Assembly: GCF_000308855.1 (NCBI RefSeq)
Contig: NZ_BAGM01000103.1
Location: forward strand, 1-53,076
DNA length: 53,076 bases
DNA from: Nocardia veterana NBRC 100344
Lineage (GTDB): Bacteria; Actinomycetota; Actinomycetes; Mycobacteriales; Mycobacteriaceae
Direction of reading: 5' to 3'
Shown here: piece after piece, positions 45,234-53,076 of the stretch
Layout: each line of letters starts with the position of its first letter
Numbering within the stretch: position 1 is the stretch's first letter
Program-made: the position numbers and the translations under genes
The notes under the pieces: generated by a model
The model's input: only the letters and a program-made list of their open reading frames with translations
What the model was told of the DNA's origin: nothing
Databases searched by the model: none

Positions 45234-46790
45234 GTGCCGCAGAACAGAAGTGTTTCGTCGCCGCCCCCACGCGGCGCCGGAGCACCACTGCCCGGCGGCC
45301 GCATCCCGCGGGCTCGGGGCGTTCGCCCGAGTTCCCCGCCGGGAGTGAACCGTCCCGGCCGGCTGCTCGCCGTGGCCGCGGCGGCCGTGGTGTTCATCGT
45401 CACCGGCTTCGGCTGGCACAGCGTGGACACGCTCATCTCGGGCATCGAACGGATCGGCAATCTCGGTCTGGGCGGCGGGCACGACGGCGCGGTCGACATC
45501 CTGATGGTGGGCATCGACAGCCGCACCGACGCGCACGGCAATCCACTCAGCGATCAAGAACGCGCGATGCTGCACGCCGGCGACGAGGTCGGCACCAACA
45601 CCGACACCATCGTGCTGGTCCGGGTGCCCAACGACGGCCGCTCGGCCACCGCCATCTCCATACCGCGGGATTCGTATGTCGATATTCCGGGCATCGGCAA
45701 GGGCAAGATCAACTCCGCCTACGGCGCGACCAAGGAGAACGCCCGCCAGAAGCTGGCCGACCAGGGCCTGTCCGACGCCCAGATCGAGGAGAAGTCGACG
45801 CAGGCGGGCCGGCAGGCGCTGATCAAAAGCGTCGCCAATCTCACCGGAATCACCGTCGACCACTACGCCGAGGTCGGACTGCTCGGGTTCGTGCTGCTCA
45901 CCGATGCCGTCGGCGGGGTCGACGTCTGCCTGAACAACGCGGTGGACGAACCGCTCTCGGGCGCCGACTTCCCCGCCGGCGAGCAACGGCTCGGTGGGGC
46001 CCAGGCGCTGAGTTTCGTCCGGCAACGCCACGATCTGCCGCGCGGTGACCTGGATCGGATCGTGCGCCAGCAGGTGTTCATGGCGTCCCTGGTCGGCAAG
46101 GCCCTCAATGCGCGAATTCTGGCCAACCCCGGCAAGTTACGCGAACTCAGCGACGCCGTCGGCCGCACGATCGTGCTGGACGAGGACTGGGACGTGGTGG
46201 CCTTCATGCATCAACTGCAGGATCTGTCCGGCGGCAGGGTGAACTTCGAGACCATCCCGGTGCAGGACCTCAACGGCACCACCGCGGACGGCGAGTCCGT
46301 GGTGAAGGTCGACCCGAAATCGGTGAAATCCTATGTGGCCGCGGCGGTCGGCGGGAAGGTCGACGATCGCGGCGGCGACGAGGCGGTGGCGCCGAGCGCG
46401 GTCACGGCCGATATCTACAACGCCGGCAGCACCGGCGGTCTGGCCGGTCAGGTCGCCCAGGCGTTGCAGGGTAAGGGTTTTCACACCGGAACCGTGGGGA
46501 ACTGGCCCGGCTCGCCGGTACGCAGCAGCCGGGTCCTCGCCGCCGCCACCTCCGACGCCAAGGCGAAGGCGGTCGCCGAGGCGCTCGGCGGGTTGACCGT
46601 GATCACCGATCCCGCGGTCCCGGAGGGTGCGGTACGGGTGGTCCTCGCCGATGACTACTCTGGTCCGGGCTCGGCGTCCGGCAGCCTGTTCGATCTGTCG
46701 GGAACCTCGCCCGCCTCGGGCAGCGCGACACCGGTACCGCCCGCGCCTCCCATCGACGCCGGCCAGAACGGACCGAAATGCGTGAACTGA
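45234..46790 (+). CDS. LytR-CpsA-Psr (LCP) family ligase, Rv3267-like
   Basis: Membrane-anchored phosphotransferase of 518 residues. LCP proteins attach arabinogalactan or other polymers to peptidoglycan. A Pro/Gly-rich cytoplasmic start (1-40) is followed by one transmembrane helix (RLLAVAAAAVVFIVTGFGW), then the LCP domain: DILMVGIDSRTDAHGN, TDTIVLVRVPNDGRSATAISIPRDSYVDIPG, GITVDHYAEVGLLGFVLLTDAVGGVDVCL and LSFVRQRHDLPRGDLDRIVRQQ. The C-terminal LytR_C domain is VTADIYNAGSTGGLAGQVAQAL. The start is uncertain: GTG 45234 has AAAGGA at good spacing, while GTG 45216 and ATG 45174 are longer options. In M. tuberculosis the homologue (Lcp1) is the main arabinogalactan ligase. Divergent from rmlD. 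Confidence 0.93.
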   Translation: MPQNRSVSSPPPRGAGAPLPGGRIPRARGVRPSSPPGVNRPGRLLAVAAAAVVFIVTGFGWHSVDTLISGIERIGNLGLGGGHDGAVDILMVGIDSRTDAHGNPLSDQERAMLHAGDEVGTNTDTIVLVRVPNDGRSATAISIPRDSYVDIPGIGKGKINSAYGATKENARQKLADQGLSDAQIEEKSTQAGRQALIKSVANLTGITVDHYAEVGLLGFVLLTDAVGGVDVCLNNAVDEPLSGADFPAGEQRLGGAQALSFVRQRHDLPRGDLDRIVRQQVFMASLVGKALNARILANPGKLRELSDAVGRTIVLDEDWDVVAFMHQLQDLSGGRVNFETIPVQDLNGTTADGESVVKVDPKSVKSYVAAAVGGKVDDRGGDEAVAPSAVTADIYNAGSTGGLAGQVAQALQGKGFHTGTVGNWPGSPVRSSRVLAAATSDAKAKAVAEALGGLTVITDPAVPEGAVRVVLADDYSGPGSASGSLFDLSGTSPASGSATPVPPAPPIDAGQNGPKCVN

Positions 46791-47494
46791 ACGACACCCT
46801 CACCGACGCCCTGCTGGGTCCGATCCTGGCCCGCGACCCCGCGGCGCCGCGGATCACCCACTACGACGACAGCACCGGCGCCCGGATCGAACTGTCCGGG
46901 TTGACCCTGGCGAACTGGGCGGCCAAGACGGCCAACATGATTCGCGACGAATTCGGGCTCACGCCGGGATCCCGCGTCGCCGTGCTGCTGCCGGCGCACT
47001 GGCAGACCGCGGCCGTCCTGCTGGGCTGCTGGTGGGCCGGAACCGAGGTGGTGCTGGGCCCCGATCCCGATGCCGAACTGGCCCTGGTATCGGCCGCGCG
47101 GATCGACGAGACCGGAGACATTCCGGAGGTGGCGGCGCTGTCGCTGGACCCGATGGGCGGTCCGGTCCGCGATCTGCCGGTCGGGATCACCGACTTCGCC
47201 ACCTCGGTCCGCGGCCACGGCGATCAGTTCCACCCGGGCGGGGCCGGTGCTGCCCTGGACGGCGCCGGCGTCGCGCAGATCGTCGAGGCGGCACGCGCGT
47301 CGGCGCAACGGCAGGGCTTCGGACCGGACGACCGGGTGCTGTCGACCACCGAGTGGGACAGCCCCGACCGGCTGATCGACGGACTGCTCGCGGTCTACGC
47401 CGCGGGGGCGTCACTGGTCCAGGTCACCGCGGCCGATCCGGCGAAACTCGAGCATCGCGTCGAGACCGAGCGGGTCACCGTGCGCCGGTCCTGA
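46778..47494 (+). CDS. TIGR03089 family protein (Rv3268-like)
   Basis: A 238-residue protein whose start overlaps the LCP gene by 13 bases, so the two are coupled. It resembles the N-terminal part of AMP-binding acyl-CoA ligases: THYDDSTGARIELSGLTLANWAAKTANMI, GSRVAVLLPAHWQTAAVLLGCWWAGTEVVL, then a shorter second half with DRVLSTTEWDSPDRLIDGLLAVYAAGASLVQV. The ATP-binding P-loop (usually SSGTTG) and the C-terminal hinge domain are missing. The family TIGR03089 is confined to actinobacteria and always seems to follow LCP; its function is not known. It is not an ordinary ligase. Confidence 0.85.
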   Translation: MRELNDTLTDALLGPILARDPAAPRITHYDDSTGARIELSGLTLANWAAKTANMIRDEFGLTPGSRVAVLLPAHWQTAAVLLGCWWAGTEVVLGPDPDAELALVSAARIDETGDIPEVAALSLDPMGGPVRDLPVGITDFATSVRGHGDQFHPGGAGAALDGAGVAQIVEAARASAQRQGFGPDDRVLSTTEWDSPDRLIDGLLAVYAAGASLVQVTAADPAKLEHRVETERVTVRRS

Positions 47495-47600
47495 TCTCCT
47501 ACCACGGTAGGGGCCGATGATCCGTCCGCGGGCCGTTTTCCCACCGCCGTGATCTCCGTAGGGTGGAGGTCGGCGAACCGGACGACGAACGGGGATGGCA

Positions 47601-48899
47601 ATGAAGCCGCAGTACTGGTTTCGGTGGTTGGTGGTGCAGGGCACGCCGCGGCTGGCCCTGAAGACCTACGGGCGGCGGGGCGAACCCCTCGCCCTGTTGA
47701 TGTCCAGCCCGGAGGCGCTGCACGATCCGATTCCGCTGCTGGAATCCCTGCGGGCACAGGGCCGGTTGGTGCATTCACCGTTCGGCTGGGCGACCGCCGA
47801 TTACGAACTGGTCCGTACCGTGCTGCGCGACAGCACCTTCGGTGTCGCCGCGGCCGAAGGGTTCGTTCCCGGACCACTTCGCCCGCTGATCGATCTGGCG
47901 CCACTGCCGCCCAATCCGGTGCAGCCGCCGTCCATGCTGGTGATCGATCCGCCCGACCACACCCGGATGCGGAAACCGGTCGCCTCGGCCTTCACCCCGC
48001 GCGCGATCGGACGGCTGCGCGATCGGGTGGAAACGGTGACCGCCGAACTGCTCGACGCCCTGCCGTCGGATGGCTCGGCGGATCTGATAGCCGATTTCGC
48101 CGCTCAGGTACCGATCGCGATCATCTCCGAAATGCTCGGTTTCCCCGATGCGGACCGCCGCCGGTTCCTGGCCTGGGGTGATGCCGTCTCCCCGATGCTC
48201 GATATCGGGATCAGCTGGCGCACCACCCGCGCGGCGACCGCGGCCATCATCGATATGGACCGCTATCTCGACGCGCATATCGCCCGGCTGCGCCGCGAAC
48301 CGGGCGAAAACATCCTGTCCGGCCTGGTGACATCCGGCGACCTCGACGATCGTGAGCTGAAGGCCTCGGCGACGCTGCTGATGGGCGCCGGATTCGAGAC
48401 CACGGTCAACCTGATCGGCAACGGTATCGTGCAGCTGCTGAACCATCGCGACCAACTCGATCGCCTGCGCGAGGATCCGCAGCTGTGGCCCAACGCGATC
48501 GAGGAGATCCTGCGATACGACGCTCCCGTGCAGAACACCGGGCGCATCGCCGGGCGTGAGGTCGAACTGGCCGGGATTCCGGTGCACAAGGGCAGTACGG
48601 TCGTGCTCTCGCTGTCCGGTGCGAATCGCGATCCGAAGGTCTTCACCGATCCGCATCGTTTCGATGTGGGTCGCGCCAACGCGAAGGATCATCTGACCTT
48701 CTCGAGCGGTATCCACACCTGTCTCGGCGCCAGCCTGGCCCGGATGGAAGGGACGCACGCGCTCCGCGCGCTGTTCGAACGCTTCCCGAATCTGGTGTCC
48801 GCGGGGCCACCGGAGCGTCGCCCGCTGTTCACGCTGCACGGTTACCAGCGGCTGCCGGTACTGCTCGGCCGGCGCGCCGAGCAGACCAGCAGCGTCTGA
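47601..48899 (+). CDS. Cytochrome P450
   Basis: Haem-thiolate monooxygenase of 432 residues, soluble bacterial class. The I helix has LLMGAGFETTVNLIGNG (oxygen-activating Glu-Thr), the K helix EEILRYD (ExxR) and the haem loop FSSGIHTCLGASLAR with the proximal Cys. The substrate helix region reads PPDHTRMRKPVASAFTPRAI. ATG 47601 is preferred because GGGG lies 7 bases upstream; ATG 47595 directly touches it. No ferredoxin gene is adjacent, so electron donors are elsewhere. Substrate is not predictable. It converges on the carboxylesterase gene. Confidence 0.95.
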   Translation: MKPQYWFRWLVVQGTPRLALKTYGRRGEPLALLMSSPEALHDPIPLLESLRAQGRLVHSPFGWATADYELVRTVLRDSTFGVAAAEGFVPGPLRPLIDLAPLPPNPVQPPSMLVIDPPDHTRMRKPVASAFTPRAIGRLRDRVETVTAELLDALPSDGSADLIADFAAQVPIAIISEMLGFPDADRRRFLAWGDAVSPMLDIGISWRTTRAATAAIIDMDRYLDAHIARLRREPGENILSGLVTSGDLDDRELKASATLLMGAGFETTVNLIGNGIVQLLNHRDQLDRLREDPQLWPNAIEEILRYDAPVQNTGRIAGREVELAGIPVHKGSTVVLSLSGANRDPKVFTDPHRFDVGRANAKDHLTFSSGIHTCLGASLARMEGTHALRALFERFPNLVSAGPPERRPLFTLHGYQRLPVLLGRRAEQTSSV

Positions 48900-48901
48900 T
48901 G

Positions 48902-48939
48902 GTCAGCTGAAGCCCACCGCGTCAGCTGAAGCCCACCGC
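48902..48939. repeat. 19-bp tandem duplication at the esterase stop
   Basis: GTCAGCTGAAGCCCACCGC occurs twice in direct succession (48902-48920 and 48921-48939). The right copy includes the last codons and TGA of the esterase gene on the minus strand; the left copy is an untranslated duplicate. Confidence 0.9.
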
Positions 48940-50496
48940 CTGGTCACCCCAGGCGGTGTGCAGATCGTGATCGGGATCGTCGACGACGCGGTCGACGGCG
49001 TCGACCACCAGCGTCGTGCGGGTGGATTCGCGGTAGGGCGGCCAATGTTTCGAGCCGTCCAACGCCGCCGGCACGCCGTGTTCGGCGAAGGCGAGCCAGC
49101 GCCGCATCATCCGGCCGGAGACCTCGTTCGCGACCTTGCGACCACCGAGCCAGAATGTGGGGTCGTGCTCGAAGGAGCCGAAATTGCCGAATATATAAGG
49201 CAATTCGGTGGCATGTCCGGCCCCCACCCGGGCTGCCTTCAGCATCGGTGTGGCCTGATCGAAGCGGTACATCCAGGTCCGGCTGTGCCGGGAGTGGGCA
49301 TCGGCCACCCAGTGGGCCGGCATCCGGAACGCGGCATCGGTGGACATCGCCAGCGCGCCCCGGGTTTTGGTCAGATCCGGGTAGGCCGAGGTGATTTCGG
49401 CGATCCGTTCCGGTGACAGGCCGGGGTGTTCGCCGGCGACGGCGTTGAGCATCGCATTCACCGCATCGGGGGTCACCGGCATGATCGGCGAGCGGAACAG
49501 CCGGAACAGCGAGGCCTCGTCCTTGTTGGTGCCGATGATCAGGGGCACACGATGCGAACGGCCCTGCTGGAACCGGTCCGTCGGATAGGTCGGCAGCAGA
49601 TCGCCGTCGACCACCGGCGCGGCGGCCAGCCGGCCCGGCGATTGCAGCGGCACCTCGTCGAGCAGGATCCCCGCCGCGTCGACGATTCGTTCGATCGGGC
49701 ACTCCAAGAGTTCACCGGCCCGCTGCCGGGGCAGGTCGAGCAACTCCAGGAAGCGGGCGGCCACCCCGGCGGCGCGTTCCGGACCGAAAACGGTAGTGGC
49801 GGGCGGACTCTGGGCGATGGCGCGGTGGAACAAGCCGGCCGCACGCGGCGAGGTGAGCAGGGCGGTCACGCATCCGGCGCCCGACGATTCGCCGAAGATG
49901 GTCACATTGCCCGGGTCGCCACCGAACGCCGCGGCATTGTCGCGCACCCATTCCAGGGCGGCGATCTGGTCGTGCAGGCCGAGATTGGGCACGAATTCCT
50001 CGCCCAACGAGGACAGATCCAGGAAGCCGAGGGCGCCCAGCCGATAGTTCACGGCCACCACGACCACATCACCGGCCTCGACCATGCGCCGGCCGTCGTA
50101 GATCGCCTGCGCCGCGGTGCCCAGACAGTAGGCGCCGCCGTGCAGCCAGACCATCACCGGCCGCGGCTGCACCGGTTCGGACGCCGGCGCCCACACGTTG
50201 ACCCACAAGCAGTCCTCGCCCATCCGCAACCCGGAGTCGACGGGAACCATATCGCCCATCGTCTGCGGAGCGATCTCGCCGAATTCGGTGCAATCGCGCA
50301 CTCCGGACCAGGGCTCGGGCGGTTGCGGACGCGCGAACCGCCGCGGTCCCGCGGGCGCCGCGGCGTAGGGGATGCTGCGCCAGACGTCGACGGAACCGGC
50401 GCGGAATCCGCGGACCGTGCCACTGGTCGTGTGGGCGATCGGTCCGGCGCCGATGGTGTCCTGCGCCGGGGTCGCCTCGAAGAATTGAGTGCTCAT
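48922..50496 (-). CDS. Type B carboxylesterase
   Basis: Alpha/beta hydrolase of 524 residues related to p-nitrobenzyl esterases. The catalytic triad is visible: Ser in FGESSGAGCVTALL, Glu in IIGTNKDEASLF and His in GAGHATELPYIFGNF. The oxyanion motif is VMVWLHGGAYCLGTAAQ, and EDCLWVNVWAP is the carboxylesterase signature 2. ATG 50496 has GGAGG 7 bases upstream; a longer frame to 50544 is less likely. No signal peptide, so cytoplasmic. Natural substrate unknown. The gene end carries a 19-bp tandem duplication. Confidence 0.93.
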   Translation of the reverse strand: MSTQFFEATPAQDTIGAGPIAHTTSGTVRGFRAGSVDVWRSIPYAAAPAGPRRFARPQPPEPWSGVRDCTEFGEIAPQTMGDMVPVDSGLRMGEDCLWVNVWAPASEPVQPRPVMVWLHGGAYCLGTAAQAIYDGRRMVEAGDVVVVAVNYRLGALGFLDLSSLGEEFVPNLGLHDQIAALEWVRDNAAAFGGDPGNVTIFGESSGAGCVTALLTSPRAAGLFHRAIAQSPPATTVFGPERAAGVAARFLELLDLPRQRAGELLECPIERIVDAAGILLDEVPLQSPGRLAAAPVVDGDLLPTYPTDRFQQGRSHRVPLIIGTNKDEASLFRLFRSPIMPVTPDAVNAMLNAVAGEHPGLSPERIAEITSAYPDLTKTRGALAMSTDAAFRMPAHWVADAHSRHSRTWMYRFDQATPMLKAARVGAGHATELPYIFGNFGSFEHDPTFWLGGRKVANEVSGRMMRRWLAFAEHGVPAALDGSKHWPPYRESTRTTLVVDAVDRVVDDPDHDLHTAWGDQAVGFS

Positions 50497-50548
50497 CTCG
50501 CACCTCCTCGTACTCCCTGTAACCGAGAGTACGTCCGAGATCATGCTG

Positions 50549-50827
50549 TCAGCCTCGGCCTCGATCGATGTGGCCGAGGTCGCGGGCGGGATCGATGCGA
50601 TCGCGCACCCGCTGCTTGAGTCCGGAGATGTCGGGAAAGCCGCCGTCGGCCCTGCGTTCCCAGATCTGTTCGTCGTCGACGGTGATCCGGAACACGCCGC
50701 CCGTTCCCGGGATCAGTGCCACCTCGTCGAGGTCGGTGCCGAAGGTGTTCAGCAGTTCCTGTGCCATCCATCCGGCCCGCAACAACCAGCGGCATTGCGT
50801 GCAGTATTCGATCGCGATTCGCGCCAT
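50549..50827 (-). CDS. Rdx (SelW/SelT/SelH) family protein
   Basis: A 92-residue thioredoxin-like protein with the family redox motif CTQC (YCTQCRWLLRAGWMAQELL, Cys9 and Cys12). The pattern GTGGVFRITVDDEQIWERRADGGFPDISGLKQRVRDRIDP ending DLGHIDRGRG is typical of bacterial Rdx proteins; the selenocysteine of the animal relatives is a cysteine here. Function in bacteria is not established, probably a small thiol redox protein. It precedes the esterase on the same strand with a 52-base gap. Confidence 0.92.
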   Translation of the reverse strand: MARIAIEYCTQCRWLLRAGWMAQELLNTFGTDLDEVALIPGTGGVFRITVDDEQIWERRADGGFPDISGLKQRVRDRIDPARDLGHIDRGRG

Positions 50828-50982
50828 AGCTGCGACCCTAATCAGGCGATCGGCCGCCGCAGCGCTCGACGCGGGTCCCGAAACTGTGTGGCAACTCCTT
50901 CGCTATCGTCGATAACCGTTCTAATCGGAAATGTATTGATGTCATCGTAGTTGGGGACCACGATCAACTCTTTACGTGCCGA

Positions 50983-51396
50983 TTACGATTCCATATCGCC
51001 GTCGACGTAGATCCAGTTACCATCGATTCGAGCAAATCTGCTGCACTCGGCGAGCACGCCGCGCCGGCCCGCGAATCGGTAGGTCGCGCGGAACTCGACC
51101 TCCCCGGTGTCGTCGAACAGACCACCCGCCGCGGTGCCGAGCACCTGCAGCGACAGCCAACGCTGACCGGGGTCCAGCTCCAGTTGCCGCGGGCGGGTGC
51201 GTGGATGCCACGTGCGCAGCAGGTAGTCCCGATCACCGATGGTGAAGGCGGTATATCGCGAACGCATCAACGCTTCTGCGGTGGGCGCCGGCCGGGTACC
51301 GGCCAGGCGCGGGGCACAGCACTGGCCGAACTGTTCACCACTGCCGCAGGGGCAGCGATCGCTGTCGTCCGGACGCGGGAAACGAGGGTCGGCCAT
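50983..51396 (-). CDS. YchJ-like SEC-C zinc-knuckle protein
   Basis: A 137-residue protein with an N-terminal zinc knuckle of SEC-C type (RCPCGSGEQFGQCC, residues 14-27) followed by a YchJ domain: LMRSRYTAFTIGDRDYLLRTWHP, VEFRATYRF, ECSRFARIDGNWIYVDGD. The fold is related to NTF2-like domains. The family (UPF0225) is widespread and uncharacterised. The 155 bases between this gene and the Rdx gene hold a relatively AT-rich promoter-like stretch and no gene. Confidence 0.92.
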   Translation of the reverse strand: MADPRFPRPDDSDRCPCGSGEQFGQCCAPRLAGTRPAPTAEALMRSRYTAFTIGDRDYLLRTWHPRTRPRQLELDPGQRWLSLQVLGTAAGGLFDDTGEVEFRATYRFAGRRGVLAECSRFARIDGNWIYVDGDMES

Positions 51397-51423
51397 CCGA
51401 CGATTATCGCCGCCGCGTACGGA

Positions 51424-51837
51424 TCAGCGCCCCCGGCCGAAGACCGCAGGCACATCCGAGCGCCCGATGCGATCGAGCTCGCCCACCAGCCGTGCCGTCT
51501 CGTCGTACCAATCACGCAACTCGTGCACGGTCGGGGCGGGTTCGGAATCGAGGTGATGCCCCGCGCGTGACAGGACCGCCCACAACCCCGCGACGGCACC
51601 GGCCAGCTCGGCCCCGGCACACCTGTCGAGCGCCAGTAATTGCGCCCGCATACTGCACCGCGCCATGGGCGGCGACACTCGGGCCCACAGCCGGTCGACC
51701 GACTGTTCCAGGGCGATCCGCAGAATCCACACCGTGGCCCGCGACCACAGACCGCCGGCGTCGGTCACCGTGCCGTCGAGCAGCCGGCCGGCCGCCGCCA
51801 GCCGGTCGGCCACGGTCGGCCTCACGAATCGAGCCAT
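51424..51837 (-). CDS. Hypothetical helical protein coupled to an SMC/RecF-like ATPase
   Basis: A 137-residue protein that I do not recognise with certainty. It is predicted almost all alpha-helical: RFVRPTVADRLAAAGRLLDG, WSRATVWILRIALEQSVDRLWAR, MRAQLLALDR and ELRDWYDETARLVGELDRIG. The combination ALEQSVDRLW ... LSRAGHH ... APTVHELRDW resembles small HEPN-like proteins found beside ATPases in actinobacteria, but the canonical RxxxxxH is not clearly present, so this is an inference. ATG 51837 lies inside the end of the ATPase gene (16-base overlap), so the two are coupled. Residues ICCRSAIEAAAL near the ATPase C-terminus have a similar look. Confidence 0.65.
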   Translation of the reverse strand: MARFVRPTVADRLAAAGRLLDGTVTDAGGLWSRATVWILRIALEQSVDRLWARVSPPMARCSMRAQLLALDRCAGAELAGAVAGLWAVLSRAGHHLDSEPAPTVHELRDWYDETARLVGELDRIGRSDVPAVFGRGR

Positions 51838-53076
51838 GTGACGAATTTCCTTGTGCCCGAGATCAGTTCCCCCGGGCTGCGACGAATCCGGATATGCGCC
51901 CCGGCCGTGGCGTCGCGCACGACCGAACGCGCCCACGGCGCCTCCCGATCGAGCAGCTCGTTCAGATCGTCGACCCGGTCCGGAACGCCGAAGATCGCCA
52001 GCGACACGGTTTCCCATGTGGTCCGGGCCCGATCGACGCGGCGCTGCACCTCACGGTGATCGACCCCGGCGGCGAGCAGTTCGCGCCGGGCGCGGGCCAG
52101 GGCGGCCGCCTCGATCGCGGACCGGCAGCAGGTGATCACGAGTTCGGTCGCGATCGGGCGCGGCAGTTGCCGGGTGCGCACCAGGGCCCGGGCATCGCTG
52201 AGATAGCGCTGTACCGGATCCTCGACACCGCGCACCTCGACCCGGGACCGCTCCCGCCGCTGCACCTCGAGAATCGTTGCGGCCACCCGCAATCGACGCA
52301 CCGACTCGGCCAGCCGCTCGTCGTGGGTGAACACCACCACCTGCCGGCCGCCGCGCGCCACCGCCGACAGCACCCGGGCCAGCCCGTCCACCTTGGCCGG
52401 ATCCATCGCCTGCACGGGGTCGTCGATCATCACGAAGCGGAACGGGCTGTCCGCCACCGTGGCGCGGGGCAGGAACAGCGCCAATCCCAGCGTGTGCAGT
52501 TCGCCCTGACTCATCACACCGAGCGCGGTGGCGCCGGAATCGTCGACGGTGACATCGAGCAGCACCTTCCGGCTGGCTCCGGCATTGCCCTGCAGGCGAA
52601 TCGCACCCAGGTCGACATTGCTGCGCTGCCGCAAGCCGCCCCAGATGCGGCGGGCGTGGTCGGCGAGCGGGGCCATCCGCTCGTCCCGCAACCCGGCGGC
52701 CGCGGATTTCAGCCACTCCTCGGCCCGGCGCACCGTGCGCAACTCGGCATCGGCCGCGGCCACCAGCCGAGCCTCCTGCAGCCAGGCGGCGATGCGCGGA
52801 ACCAACGGGGTCCATACCGCGTCGATCCGATCCAGTTCCTTGTGCACCGCGCCCTGCAACGCGTCGAACCGCACGGCGAGGTCGGCGTGTGCGCCGCGCA
52901 GCCGTGCCGTGAACGTGGTGTCGGCCTCGACCTCGAGCAGCGCGGCCCACGCGGCCCAGGCGCGCCGCGCGTCGGCGGGGTCGATATTCGGCGCCGCGGC
53001 GATCGAATCCAGTTCCGGTGGAACGGGTTCGATCAAGGCGCGAGCGCGGGCGACGGCGGCGCCCAGGCGTTCGCGG
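51822..53076 (-). CDS. AAA/SMC-like ATPase, C-terminal part (cut by window end)
   Basis: The last 417 or so codons of a larger ATPase; the frame stays open to 53076, and the TTG at 53036 is not a real start. The ABC-type signature VMSQGELHTLGLALFLPRA, Walker B RFVMIDDPVQAMD and the switch VVVFTHDERLAESV mark it as a member of the SMC/RecF/Rad50 group. A helical region (LDRIDAVWTPLVPRIAAWLQEA) upstream of the signature may be the end of a coiled coil. The Walker A must lie beyond the window. The C-terminal 160 residues are helical and basic. Known relatives act in DNA repair or in defence; context cannot decide. Coupled to the 137-residue gene downstream. Confidence 0.8.
   Translation of the reverse strand, partial: RERLGAAVARARALIEPVPPELDSIAAAPNIDPADARRAWAAWAALLEVEADTTFTARLRGAHADLAVRFDALQGAVHKELDRIDAVWTPLVPRIAAWLQEARLVAAADAELRTVRRAEEWLKSAAAGLRDERMAPLADHARRIWGGLRQRSNVDLGAIRLQGNAGASRKVLLDVTVDDSGATALGVMSQGELHTLGLALFLPRATVADSPFRFVMIDDPVQAMDPAKVDGLARVLSAVARGGRQVVVFTHDERLAESVRRLRVAATILEVQRRERSRVEVRGVEDPVQRYLSDARALVRTRQLPRPIATELVITCCRSAIEAAALARARRELLAAGVDHREVQRRVDRARTTWETVSLAIFGVPDRVDDLNELLDREAPWARSVVRDATAGAHIRIRRSPGELISGTRKFVTWLDS

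Overview
The window is high-GC actinobacterial DNA, most likely from Nocardia or a close mycolic-acid-producing relative (Rhodococcus, Mycobacterium). The lineage is shown by the gene set: MtrA-MtrB-LpqB, WhiB2, the F420 genes fbiA and fbiB, a rhamnosyltransferase and LCP ligase for arabinogalactan attachment, a WS/DGAT acyltransferase, and a DesA3-type desaturase with its reductase. From memory of the M. tuberculosis H37Rv map, gene order is broadly collinear with about Rv3229c to Rv3268, with local inversions and insertions. I saw no tRNA, rRNA, CRISPR array, insertion sequence or prophage.

Layout. 1-0.8 kb: a small protein cut by the window edge and a DUF3558 lipoprotein. 0.9-3.8 kb: secA. 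4.0-10.9 kb: a lipid block with a DUF6459 protein, a WS/DGAT, a DUF6912 protein, a ferredoxin-type reductase and two tandem acyl desaturases, closed by a strong terminator. 11.0-13.0 kb: bluB and a convergent thiolase. 13.1-21.7 kb, all minus strand: hpf, comF, lpqB, mtrB, mtrA, tmk, ahcY. 21.8-25.6 kb: a DcuS/DcuR-type two-component system and a divergent C4-dicarboxylate carrier, which I read as an insertion relative to mycobacteria. 25.6-29.3 kb: alkane oxidation with two alkB genes, two rubredoxins and a TetR regulator. 29.5-32.4 kb: a NUDIX hydrolase, fbiB and fbiA. 32.8-38.5 kb: whiB2, a degenerate zincin-like protein, a DUF3499 protein, manB, a SIS-domain protein and manA. 38.6-41.7 kb: a CDF metal transporter, a CrtI-like oxidoreductase and a TetR regulator. 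42.0-47.5 kb: envelope sugar genes manC, wbbL, rmlD, then an LCP ligase and a TIGR03089 protein. 47.6-51.4 kb: a P450, a carboxylesterase, an Rdx-family protein and a YchJ-like protein. 51.4-53.1 kb: a 137-residue helical protein overlapping an SMC/RecF-like ATPase that runs off the window.

How the genes work together. ManB, ManA and ManC make the mannose-1-phosphate and GDP-mannose used for mannosylated envelope lipids. RmlD, WbbL and the LCP protein build the rhamnose linker of the wall and ligate to it. MtrAB-LpqB and WhiB2 control envelope homeostasis and division. The lipid block and the alkane cluster together oxidise, desaturate and store acyl chains.

Most genes are ordinary core genes. 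The best leads are non-coding or structural: a near-consensus LexA box upstream of whiB2; a matching 12-base motif upstream of both alkB genes; a 27-bp direct repeat that creates a coupled micro-ORF between the two rubredoxins; a threefold 34-base tandem repeat ending in Shine-Dalgarno-like sequence before a desaturase; a TAACC-type motif shared by the reductase and the second desaturase; and the overlapping ATPase and small-protein pair at the right edge. I cannot claim a proven new system from sequence alone.
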